A stretch of 64,000 nucleotides of DNA from Pseudomonas sp. R76 (GTDB lineage Bacteria; Pseudomonadota; Gammaproteobacteria; Pseudomonadales; Pseudomonadaceae), in the NCBI RefSeq assembly GCF_009834565.1, contig NZ_CP019428.1, positions 3,596,001-3,660,000 of the forward strand. The letters are read 5' to 3'. The position numbers and the translations under genes were made by a program. Each line of letters opens with the position of its first letter. The stretch's first letter is position 1. Of this stretch, positions 45,363-52,490 are shown one piece after another. Under the pieces are notes generated by a model. That model made no database searches. It was not told where the DNA came from and saw only the letters and a program-made list of their open reading frames with translations.

Positions 45363-46271
45363 ATGCAAGACCTCAATGACCTCTACTATTTCGCCAAAGT
45401 CGTCGAAGCCGGCGGCTTTGCGGCGGCGGGCCGGCTGCTGGGGATTCCCAAGTCGCGGCTGTCACGCCGTATTGCCGAGCTGGAAGAACGCCTCGGCGCA
45501 CGCCTGTTGCAACGCACCACACGCCAATTGACCCTGACCGCCGTCGGCGAGCGCTATTTGCGCCATTGCCAGGCCATGCTGCTGGAAGCGGAAATGGCCG
45601 ACGAGGCCGTGGCCAGCATGTCCAGCGAACCACGCGGGCGACTGCGGGTCAGCTGCCCGGTGGGCATGGCCCAGCACATGCTGCCGGACATGGTCGCGGG
45701 GTTTCTCGCCGCTCACCCACTGGTGCAGCTGGAGATGACCTTGGTCAACCGCCGTGTCGACCTGGTCGCCGAGGGCATCGACGTGGCCTTGCGCGTGCGC
45801 GAGTCGGGCGATGAAGACCCGCTGCTGGTGACCAAGCGCCTGCGCCAGGCGCAGACCCTCCTGGTGGCCAGCCCGGAATTCATCCGCGAGCGGCACATCA
45901 ACACCCTCGACGACCTCAAGCAACTGCCGGTACTGGGCGCCCTGGAGGCCGACCGCCTGGTGCACCTGCGCCTGATCGACCCACAAGGCAAGAGCGAAGA
46001 CCTGGCACTGGAAGCCCGCCTGGGCATCGACGACTTTATCGTGCGCAAGGCCTGCGCCATGAAAGGCCTGGGCTTTACCGTGCTGCCGATGATGTATTGC
46101 GAAGCAGAATTGGCCAGCGGCCAGTTGGTGCAACTGCTGCCGCAATGGTCATCGCCGGGAGGCTGGTTGCAGGCAGTCTACCCACACCGACGTGGCGTGC
46201 TGCCGGCCATTCGAGCCTGGATCGACTACCTGGAAGAAGCCTTCAAGGGCTGCGGAGACCGCTTGCTATGA
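45363..46271 (+). CDS. LysR-family transcriptional regulator
   Basis: Regulator of 302 residues with the LysR N-terminal winged HTH (LNDLYYFAKVVEAGGFAAAG, GIPKSRLSRRIAELEERLGA) and a substrate-binding domain. It resembles the LTTR subgroup that commonly controls quinone reductases and efflux. The ATG at 45363 is preferred to the TTG two codons earlier. The stop overlaps the next gene (ATGA). The 22-mer before its start recurs at azoR, which makes azoR and its divergent MFS gene candidate targets. Confidence 0.9.
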   Translation: MQDLNDLYYFAKVVEAGGFAAAGRLLGIPKSRLSRRIAELEERLGARLLQRTTRQLTLTAVGERYLRHCQAMLLEAEMADEAVASMSSEPRGRLRVSCPVGMAQHMLPDMVAGFLAAHPLVQLEMTLVNRRVDLVAEGIDVALRVRESGDEDPLLVTKRLRQAQTLLVASPEFIRERHINTLDDLKQLPVLGALEADRLVHLRLIDPQGKSEDLALEARLGIDDFIVRKACAMKGLGFTVLPMMYCEAELASGQLVQLLPQWSSPGGWLQAVYPHRRGVLPAIRAWIDYLEEAFKGCGDRLL

Positions 46272-46624
46272 ACATGACTGAAGCCCAAGTCGCCGCCTTC
46301 TGCCTGAGTCTGCCCGGCGCGCGGGAAGACTATAAATGGGGCGGCGTGCGCGTCTTTTCGATTGCCGGCAACAAGATGTTCGCCCTGCAGAACCTGCGGG
46401 GCGAGTCGTTGGCGTTCAAGGTCGACAAGGCGTTGTTCCTCGGCCATGTGGACCGCCCCGGCATTCACCCGGCGCCGTACCTGGCGCGCGCGCAGTGGAT
46501 CATCATGGAAACGCCCTACCCGCTGGGCGCTGAAGAACTGCGTGGCTTGTTGCAGCGTTCCCACCAGTTGGTGGTGAGCAAGCTGCCCAAGCGTACGCAG
46601 GTGGGGCTTAAGCTGGAGACATAA
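46268..46624 (+). CDS. MmcQ/YjbR-family protein
   Basis: Small cytoplasmic protein of 118 residues of the MmcQ/YjbR fold, a double-wing fold proposed to bind DNA. Visible marks: FCLSLPGAREDYKWGGVRVF, FALQNLRGESLAFKVD, HPAPYLARAQWIIMETPYPL and the C-terminal L-x-x-S-x-x-L-V pattern. Function is not established. It overlaps the LysR stop by 4 bp and is therefore co-translated with it. Confidence 0.88.
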   Translation: MNMTEAQVAAFCLSLPGAREDYKWGGVRVFSIAGNKMFALQNLRGESLAFKVDKALFLGHVDRPGIHPAPYLARAQWIIMETPYPLGAEELRGLLQRSHQLVVSKLPKRTQVGLKLET

Positions 46625-46627
46625 CCT

Positions 46628-47113
46628 CTAACGGATGTTGAATCGACGATCCAGCGACAGCGTGCCCGCCCCCCGAGCGATGATGATCAGCAACAAGCCC
46701 GCGAGGACCAGATGGGTTGGCCACTCCCCCGGAAACAGGAAGACCTGGATCACCGCGGTCATTCCAAGCAATGCCAGCGCAGACAGCCGTGAGAACAATC
46801 CCACTAGCAGAAGCAGCGGAAACAGGTGCTCGGCGTAGGCTGCCATGTGCGCCGCCAGCCCAGGGGAAATGAACGGCAATGCATAGTCGGTGCGGAACAG
46901 TTCAAGGGTGGCTGGCGAGACGGTCAAGAAGCCTTCGACTTTCGAGCGTCCTGCAGTAAAGAAAAACCCTGCGATACCCAACCGGGCAACCATTACCAAT
47001 AGTGACTCGCCCAGCAACGCGCTGGTGCGGTCCGCTAATTGATTCCACCTGCCGCGCAGGCTTTTATCGTGAGTAGAGACTGTGGTCTGTAGTGTGTCCA
47101 AAACGAACTCCAT
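46628..47113 (-). CDS. DoxX-family membrane protein
   Basis: Four-helix inner-membrane protein of about 161 residues. LGIAGFFFTAGRSKVEGFLT and HMAAYAEHLFPLLLLVGLF are DoxX hallmarks, followed by FLFPGEWPTHLVLAGLLLIIIARG. The role is uncertain; DoxX proteins take part in redox or sulphur metabolism. The ATG at 47113 lies inside the end of the upstream receiver gene, giving a 50-bp overlap in another frame. Last gene of the DUF4398-OmpA-receiver-DoxX unit. Confidence 0.82.
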   Translation of the reverse strand: MEFVLDTLQTTVSTHDKSLRGRWNQLADRTSALLGESLLVMVARLGIAGFFFTAGRSKVEGFLTVSPATLELFRTDYALPFISPGLAAHMAAYAEHLFPLLLLVGLFSRLSALALLGMTAVIQVFLFPGEWPTHLVLAGLLLIIIARGAGTLSLDRRFNIR

Positions 47114-47522
47114 GGGTGATGAGGTTATTGGCAACCAACGGGGTCGAGTCAATGATCTGCATGAACCCGGCCAGTGATCGAAAGTCCGGCGTTTTTTCCA
47201 GTGAGGCGTGTACCGCTTGATGCCCGGCGGTCGGCATATCGGACAGCCCGATCCGGTAATCGCTGTAGACCAACGCGTGATGGACGTGGGCGTTGAATTG
47301 GCAAAAATGCGCGAGGTTCACGCCTTCATGGACCGCCATCAATGAATCAACGATCAACAAATCAAATCGATAAACCGGCGGCGCGGTCAGGGCGACCAAC
47401 TCGTGGTAAGACCCCGCATGGGCGATGCAGAAGTAACCCAGGCGATTCAACATTTTTTCTATGACACACCGCTGCACCGGCTGTTTGTCTGCAATCAGTA
47501 TTCGTAACGTTCTATTGACCAT
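47064..47522 (-). CDS. Stand-alone response-regulator receiver protein
   Basis: CheY-like protein of 152 residues with no output domain. The start LRILIADKQPVQRCVIEKML matches a receiver, the phospho-acceptor Asp is in FDLLIVDSLM, and a Lys is found in SLEKTPDF. The acidic pair normally written D-D or E-D is D-K here, so metal binding and phosphorylation may be impaired. The first 60 residues recall the receiver of RocR. The C-terminal 30 residues extend past the domain and overlap the DoxX gene by 50 bp. It is the third gene behind a promoter with the putative Roc box. Confidence 0.75.
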   Translation of the reverse strand: MVNRTLRILIADKQPVQRCVIEKMLNRLGYFCIAHAGSYHELVALTAPPVYRFDLLIVDSLMAVHEGVNLAHFCQFNAHVHHALVYSDYRIGLSDMPTAGHQAVHASLEKTPDFRSLAGFMQIIDSTPLVANNLITHGVRFGHTTDHSLYSR

Positions 47523-47584
47523 GGTCTGAGTTCCAGGACGATGCAGGCGGGGCCTGCACGTTTTCAGCTATGCAACGTTGGCGG

Positions 47585-48355
47585 CTATCGGGCCAGGACC
47601 GCCGTCGAGCCATTGGAGACGATCACTTCCACCCGGCGATTCAGCTGGCGGGCACTGGCGGTGTCGTTACCGGCAACCGGGTATTCCTCGCCATAGCCAT
47701 GGGTAATGATTCGTGCAGGGTCCACGCCTTGCTGAATCAGGGCGAACGCCACCGCATCGGCACGTCGCTCAGACAGCTTCTGGTTCGAGGTTTCGCTGCC
47801 GACGGTGTCGGTGAACCCTTCGATGCGCACTTTGCGTTCGAGGTTGTTCTCCAGGAAACCCGCCAGCTGTTGCGCATCGCGCCGTGCCCCCGACTTGAGG
47901 TCAGACTTGCCGGTGTCGAACAACACATCGCCAAAGGTAATCACCTGGCCACGGTCGCTCGGCTTGGCATCCAGTGCCTGCAAGGCCTTGAGCTGTTGAG
48001 TGCGAACATCCAACTGCACCTGGGTGCGTTCAACGTCGATATTGGCCAGGCCTGCGCTGGCCTCACGCCCGGCAATGGTCTGTTGCGCCAGGGCAATTTT
48101 CTGCGTGGCCAGGTACGCCAGCTGATCGACACCCGCAGCCTTGCGGTCCGAGTTGGACAGCACGTCGGCCTTGCTCAGGGCGGCGAACGCTTCTTTGGTT
48201 TCGATCGATGCCAACGTGCTCGACTTGGGATTGTTTTGCAGGTCCGAGAACTGTTGGCGCGCGTCGAGCAACTGAGGGTTTTCCGGTGTTGCAGCACAGC
48301 CCGCCAACACCAGGGCAACAGCCGAGGCCAGGGGTAACAGCAAATAGGTACGCAT
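47585..48355 (-). CDS. OmpA-family outer-membrane lipoprotein
   Basis: Peptidoglycan-binding lipoprotein of 256 residues. Lipobox LAGC ends the signal at residue 20, a DUF4398-like helical region spans about 25-125, and an OmpA/MotB domain covers about 135-250 with FGDVLFDTGKSDLKSGA, IEGFTDTVGSETSNQKLSERRADAV and GYGEEYPVAGNDTASARQLN. It is 9 bp downstream of a DUF4398 lipoprotein gene. Such pairs are widespread in Pseudomonas, and an envelope-structural role is likely. Confidence 0.9.
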   Translation of the reverse strand: MRTYLLLPLASAVALVLAGCAATPENPQLLDARQQFSDLQNNPKSSTLASIETKEAFAALSKADVLSNSDRKAAGVDQLAYLATQKIALAQQTIAGREASAGLANIDVERTQVQLDVRTQQLKALQALDAKPSDRGQVITFGDVLFDTGKSDLKSGARRDAQQLAGFLENNLERKVRIEGFTDTVGSETSNQKLSERRADAVAFALIQQGVDPARIITHGYGEEYPVAGNDTASARQLNRRVEVIVSNGSTAVLAR

Positions 48356-48364
48356 GGTTAATCC

Positions 48365-48769
48365 TTAGCGGGTTGGAGTAGGAACTGACGCCGGTGCTTG
48401 CAGCATTTCCTGCTTGAGCACTTGAATGCCGCCTTGGGCGTCCGCCAGCGCTTTCTGCGTTTTAACCGTGGTCGCGGTGCGCTCGGCCAGGCTGGCATCC
48501 GCCTGAATCTGCTCAGCCAATGCCTTGACCTTCACATAGTTCTTTTCACCCAAGTCCCGCTCCATCACGAAGACTTTGTCTTGTGCGGTCTTCATCTGCA
48601 GCGGCGCGTATTCAGTTGCCCCGGCGGACACGGCACGGTTGACCGCGTCTTTGGCGAGGGAAATCTGGTCCGTGGGGATCGGGGCACTGGCACACGCACT
48701 CAAGGTCGCGGCGGTGATCAACAGCAACAAGGGCGCAGGTGCTCGGGTATAGATTTTTCGATAATTCAT
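48365..48769 (-). CDS. DUF4398-domain lipoprotein
   Basis: Small lipoprotein of 134 residues: signal with lipobox LSAC (residues 23-26), then a helical DUF4398 domain (AKDAVNRAVSAGATEYAPLQMKTAQDK is its core, given here in part as AVNRAVSAGATEYAP). It is the first gene of a unit with the OmpA-like lipoprotein, the stand-alone receiver and DoxX. A 17-bp motif shared with the fimbrial and rocR-like promoters lies 105 bp upstream of its start. Confidence 0.85.
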   Translation of the reverse strand: MNYRKIYTRAPAPLLLLITAATLSACASAPIPTDQISLAKDAVNRAVSAGATEYAPLQMKTAQDKVFVMERDLGEKNYVKVKALAEQIQADASLAERTATTVKTQKALADAQGGIQVLKQEMLQAPASVPTPTR

Positions 48770-48873
48770 TCAATGCTCCAACCACTTGATGTTGAGTAAC
48801 GTCCAGGGATGAACCCAGTGGCTGATGGTGCACTGCCCCCTCTCGAGAACAACGACGAACGGGCCTGCAACCC

Positions 48874-48890
48874 TGTAGGGAATTTCCCAC
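48874..48890 (-). promoter_or_regulatory. Putative Roc box upstream of the DUF4398-OmpA unit
   Basis: TGTAGGGAATTTCCCAC on the plus strand, identical base for base to 56737-56753 and two mismatches from 62490-62506. It is made of two inverted heptads (TTCCCTA and TTTCCCA), the arrangement bound by BvgA/EvgA-type regulators. It lies 105 bp upstream of the DUF4398 start. Confidence 0.6.
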
Positions 48891-48906
48891 TCATTAAACG
48901 CTGGGC

Positions 48907-48932
48907 AAAAAAAGACCCGGCATCAAGCCGGG
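48907..48932 (-). terminator. Autotransporter terminator
   Basis: On the minus strand a 6-bp stem (CCCGGC with GCCGGG, 48916-48932) is followed by seven Us (A run 48907-48913), beginning 19 bp after the autotransporter stop. Confidence 0.85.
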
Positions 48933-48950
48933 CCAAAGGAGCGGGGTTCC

Positions 48951-51752
48951 TTACCAGAGATAGCGATAACCGAGCGTCACCCCCCAAGGCTGCTCGATGT
49001 CATCGCCTTTGGCGTATTCGGCGTCCAGGGAGATCTTGCTCTTGGCCGTGACTTGCACGACTGCGCCAAAACCCAGGTCGCCACGGTCACCGGCCAGTTC
49101 GGTCTTGAAGCGGTTACCGTTGACCTTTACGTGGCTGTTACCGGCGTGCTCATTGATGTACGAGGCTTTGACGTAAGGCTGTAGGTTCAGGCCGTTGTCC
49201 AGCGTCAGGTTGCGCCCCAGCAACGAGCCCACCCGGCTTTGCAGCGAGTCCACTCGCTGGGCATCCACCTGCAGCCCGTTACTGGCGGTGTATTGCGCGC
49301 CCTGAGTACGGGTAGCGGTGAGTTCCAGTTGCGGCTCGACAAACCAGCCGTCCTTAAGGGCAATATGCTTGCCGACCTCAACGTCCATGCCGATGCCATG
49401 GCTGCCGTAGGAAGACTTGACCGACGAGCCGAGGTTAGTGGGCGTCTTGATGTCGGTGTCGAAATGGCTGTACTTCAGGACGGTATCGACATAGATGCCG
49501 TTGTCATTCAGGTACGTCCCATAGGCACCGATCATTTGGCTGTCGATCGACCCCGTGGCGCCTTCGCCAAAGTTCAGGTCGGAGCGCGCCGTGCCGACCA
49601 TGCCGCCCACGTACACCTTGCCGCTGGCCAGTGGAATTGCCTTGTCGGCACCCACTTCCACACCGGTGTTGTTCTGGGTGAATGCACGGCTGGCCTTTTC
49701 ACCAACGTTAAACTGACTGCCAATCGCCCGCGTCCACACACCGCCCTCATCCTGGCCCATGCGTAGCTCGCCCAAGCGCTTGACCAGCACGCTCATCTGC
49801 GAATTCCACAACGTCGCGACAGCCGTCTGGGACGCGATCGCGGCGTTGCTGCCCTTGGACAGGTCATCAGGACTGCCCGGCACCGCCGAGCTGTTCACCA
49901 GGAACCAATCGTCGCCTTGCTGCTCAAGGGTGTAGCGAAACGCACCAGCGTCCACATGGTCACCATACAAACCGAACTGCCCTGCCCCGCCATTACCATC
50001 CACCAGGCGCAATTCGCCGCCTGCTGCGGCGGGTTCATTTCCGGTGTCTTGTACGATCAGGGTATGGTCGCCCTCAATCTGGCCGCCAACCCGCAGCAGA
50101 TTGCCCTGGAGAGTGGCCAGGTCGGTATTCATCAGGAAGCCGCCGTTGCCACTCAGGTCGCCATCAATGGTGAGCGTGCTGAAGGGGCTGCCCGTGAAAC
50201 TCACCTGCCCGCCCGCCATGTGCAATTGGCCGACCTGTGAGTCGCCCGTCATCTGCCAGATGCTTTGATCCAGGGTCAGGTTATCCAACCCGTGAACCGT
50301 GCCGGTCAGGCTGGAGCTGTCTCGCAGCGACAGCGCAGAGTTGAGTGCGTCGACCTGAATATCCCCAAACAGGTGCGAGCGCTGTGCGTTGATTTGCACA
50401 TCCTGGGTGTCGACAAAGGAGCCGTCGGCGAGTGGGCGTTGCTCCACCACCAGCAGGTCTTTGGCACTGATCTGCGAATCCGCCAGGTCGATAGTTGCGC
50501 TGCCGCCCTGCACGCTGATGCCGCGACCGTTGGCGGCGCTGATGGTGCTGCCATTCAGCACGAAGGTGTTGGTTACGCCTGCGGTGGCCAGCGATTGCAG
50601 GCCGATACTGTTGTCTCGATCGGCATTCACGCCAACGTTATCCAACCGCACGGTCCCGCCATTGGAGGCTTGAACGCCTCGAGCGAACTCGCCCGTCAGG
50701 TTGACGGTAGAGTGGCTGATGTCGATGCTCGAACTGCCGGAAGCCACCAGCCCAATCCCATTCTGGCTGCCGCGTATGTCCATGCTGTCCAGGGTGATCT
50801 GCGAGTGCTCGCTGGCAAACGCACCCACGCTGTTGGCGCCGACTTGCAGCAGCATATTGCGCGCATCAATGGACGAGGTGTTACCCGCGTACAACGCGTA
50901 GGCATTGCTGCCGGCCGTTAGGATCTGGCCGCCGTCCAGGGTGGCCGTGCCGCCCAACTGGGTGAACACGCCAATCGCACCGTCGCCTTGGGTCTCGATG
51001 GACACGTCACGGGCGATCAGCTCGCTGTCGGCGTCCGGTACCCAAATGCCGAACGCATTGGCGCCGGTCGTAGTGACTTGTACGTTGTTGAGCGTGGCGG
51101 TGGCATTACGGTTAACGTTGATCCCGATCGCGTTGGCGCCAGAGGTGCTTACCGACACCGTGTCCAGTGTCGCCACTGTGCGGTCGGTGGTGTTATTACC
51201 ACGCAGATACACACCATGGGCCGTGGCGCCAGAGGTCGCGATCGTCGTGTTTTTTGCATCGAACGTGCTGGCACCCAGCACGTTGACCGCCGACGAAAAC
51301 TCGCCCTGGGTGGTCAGCGTCAGGCCGTCCACCTGGAGTTGGCCGCCCTGGGCCATATTCAACGCAAAGGCATTGTCACCCAGGGTACTAATCCGGGTAT
51401 CGGTGACTACACCGCTGTTGCCTGTTCCGGAAAAGCTCAAGCCATGGCTGGCATCACCCAGCGTCGACAGCGTTGAACCACTGACCTGCACGGTATTGTC
51501 ATTGCCGCGAATCACCACAGCATGGCTGGCCTGCCCGTCGGCGCTCACCAAGCTGTCGATGATTTGCAGGCTGAAGTTGCTGTCAGGGACGCTGATACCC
51601 GGCTGGTTGTCGCCGGTTTCGTCGATGGTCACACCGTCGTAAATCGGGTCGGCCAGCGTGGCGGCATGCGCCACGCAGAACGCTTGCAGATCGATGGTCA
51701 TGATAACGGCGGCTGCAACCATGCTCAGGGCGAATTTCGGTAGGCGAGTCAT
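48951..51752 (-). CDS. Classical (type Va) autotransporter with a repetitive beta-helix passenger
   Basis: Surface protein of 933 residues: signal peptide (ALSMVAAAVIMTIDLQA ending near VAHAATLA), a passenger of about 600 residues, and a C-terminal beta-barrel of about 270 residues ending GVTLGYRYLW with the terminal aromatic needed for BAM insertion. The passenger carries about twelve tandem units of 21-25 residues with the pattern (V/I)-x-T-x-G-x-x-A-x-G-(V/I/L), for example VSTSGANAIGINVNRNAT and VTTTGANAFGIWVPDADS. A pertactin-like end (LRLVDGNGGAGQFGLYGD) precedes the barrel. No protease site is evident. It follows the fimbrial operon on the same strand after 143 bp. ATG at 51752 has AAGGAA before it. 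Confidence 0.9.
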   Translation of the reverse strand: MTRLPKFALSMVAAAVIMTIDLQAFCVAHAATLADPIYDGVTIDETGDNQPGISVPDSNFSLQIIDSLVSADGQASHAVVIRGNDNTVQVSGSTLSTLGDASHGLSFSGTGNSGVVTDTRISTLGDNAFALNMAQGGQLQVDGLTLTTQGEFSSAVNVLGASTFDAKNTTIATSGATAHGVYLRGNNTTDRTVATLDTVSVSTSGANAIGINVNRNATATLNNVQVTTTGANAFGIWVPDADSELIARDVSIETQGDGAIGVFTQLGGTATLDGGQILTAGSNAYALYAGNTSSIDARNMLLQVGANSVGAFASEHSQITLDSMDIRGSQNGIGLVASGSSSIDISHSTVNLTGEFARGVQASNGGTVRLDNVGVNADRDNSIGLQSLATAGVTNTFVLNGSTISAANGRGISVQGGSATIDLADSQISAKDLLVVEQRPLADGSFVDTQDVQINAQRSHLFGDIQVDALNSALSLRDSSSLTGTVHGLDNLTLDQSIWQMTGDSQVGQLHMAGGQVSFTGSPFSTLTIDGDLSGNGGFLMNTDLATLQGNLLRVGGQIEGDHTLIVQDTGNEPAAAGGELRLVDGNGGAGQFGLYGDHVDAGAFRYTLEQQGDDWFLVNSSAVPGSPDDLSKGSNAAIASQTAVATLWNSQMSVLVKRLGELRMGQDEGGVWTRAIGSQFNVGEKASRAFTQNNTGVEVGADKAIPLASGKVYVGGMVGTARSDLNFGEGATGSIDSQMIGAYGTYLNDNGIYVDTVLKYSHFDTDIKTPTNLGSSVKSSYGSHGIGMDVEVGKHIALKDGWFVEPQLELTATRTQGAQYTASNGLQVDAQRVDSLQSRVGSLLGRNLTLDNGLNLQPYVKASYINEHAGNSHVKVNGNRFKTELAGDRGDLGFGAVVQVTAKSKISLDAEYAKGDDIEQPWGVTLGYRYLW

Positions 51753-51895
51753 AAGAATTCCTTGCTCTTTTTTCGGCATGTGCAAGCCCGCATCGCCATG
51801 AGTGCCATGGTGACGGTATTCAGGAATGAAACTGCGGGGAGTCAGCCCCAGTTGGCGTTTCGAACGTTTACACGCGGCGGGAAGTCAGCCGGCAG

Positions 51896-52468
51896 TCAGT
51901 AACTGCTGACCTGGAAAGAGAGGTTGGCTTCAAGGGTTTTCGCGTCACGGGTGCGCAGTTCCGAGGTGGGCACCATGGGGTGAATATCCACCTGTATCGA
52001 CAACACCGAACCTTCAAGCGCCATCCCGCCGCTGACTGGAATCACTCGATCGCCAGGCATCGCTTCAATCGAAGCGCTGGAGGTGCCGGGCACACCACCC
52101 AGCGTACTGACTTGAGCCAGGTCCACACGGCGGCCATCGAGCAAGGCATCGCTCAAGGTGACACCCACCTGCCCCTGCCCGGCGAACCGGAACTGCTCGC
52201 CTTTGGCGGCACCGCGTACCTGGATCACCAGCTTGGCGGCGATTGGGCAACTGGCGTTCAGGCTGACTGCTCGCCGGCCTAGGGTTTGCAGGGCGTTAGG
52301 GCTTTGAGAGTCGTTGGAAGCCGGGCGATTGACTTGCCCGAAGTCCATGTTGGGGTTGCTCAAATTGATCTGGCAGTCCTGTGCGAAGCTCTGTTCGGCC
52401 AGGAACACGCCGTATACCGCAATCGCGACCAGCGCAAAAATCTTCAGATGACGCAATTCAAATTTCAT
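51896..52468 (-). CDS. Minor fimbrial subunit / tip protein (DUF1120-like)
   Basis: Secreted protein of 190 residues with a signal peptide (IFALVAIAVYGVFLAEQSFAQ). It starts QDCQINLSNPNMDFGQVNRP and contains a cysteine pair (CQINL and NASCPIAAKLVI) as expected for a chaperone-usher subunit, then GGMALEGSVLSIQVDIHPMVP and a C-terminal strand ending FQVSSY. As the last gene after the usher it is the candidate tip or anchor subunit, although it is shorter than two-domain adhesins. ATG at 52468 is 22 bp past the usher stop. Confidence 0.78.
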   Translation of the reverse strand: MKFELRHLKIFALVAIAVYGVFLAEQSFAQDCQINLSNPNMDFGQVNRPASNDSQSPNALQTLGRRAVSLNASCPIAAKLVIQVRGAAKGEQFRFAGQGQVGVTLSDALLDGRRVDLAQVSTLGGVPGTSSASIEAMPGDRVIPVSGGMALEGSVLSIQVDIHPMVPTSELRTRDAKTLEANLSFQVSSY

Positions 52469-52490
52469 GACAGTTCCTCGATGCCGGGCA

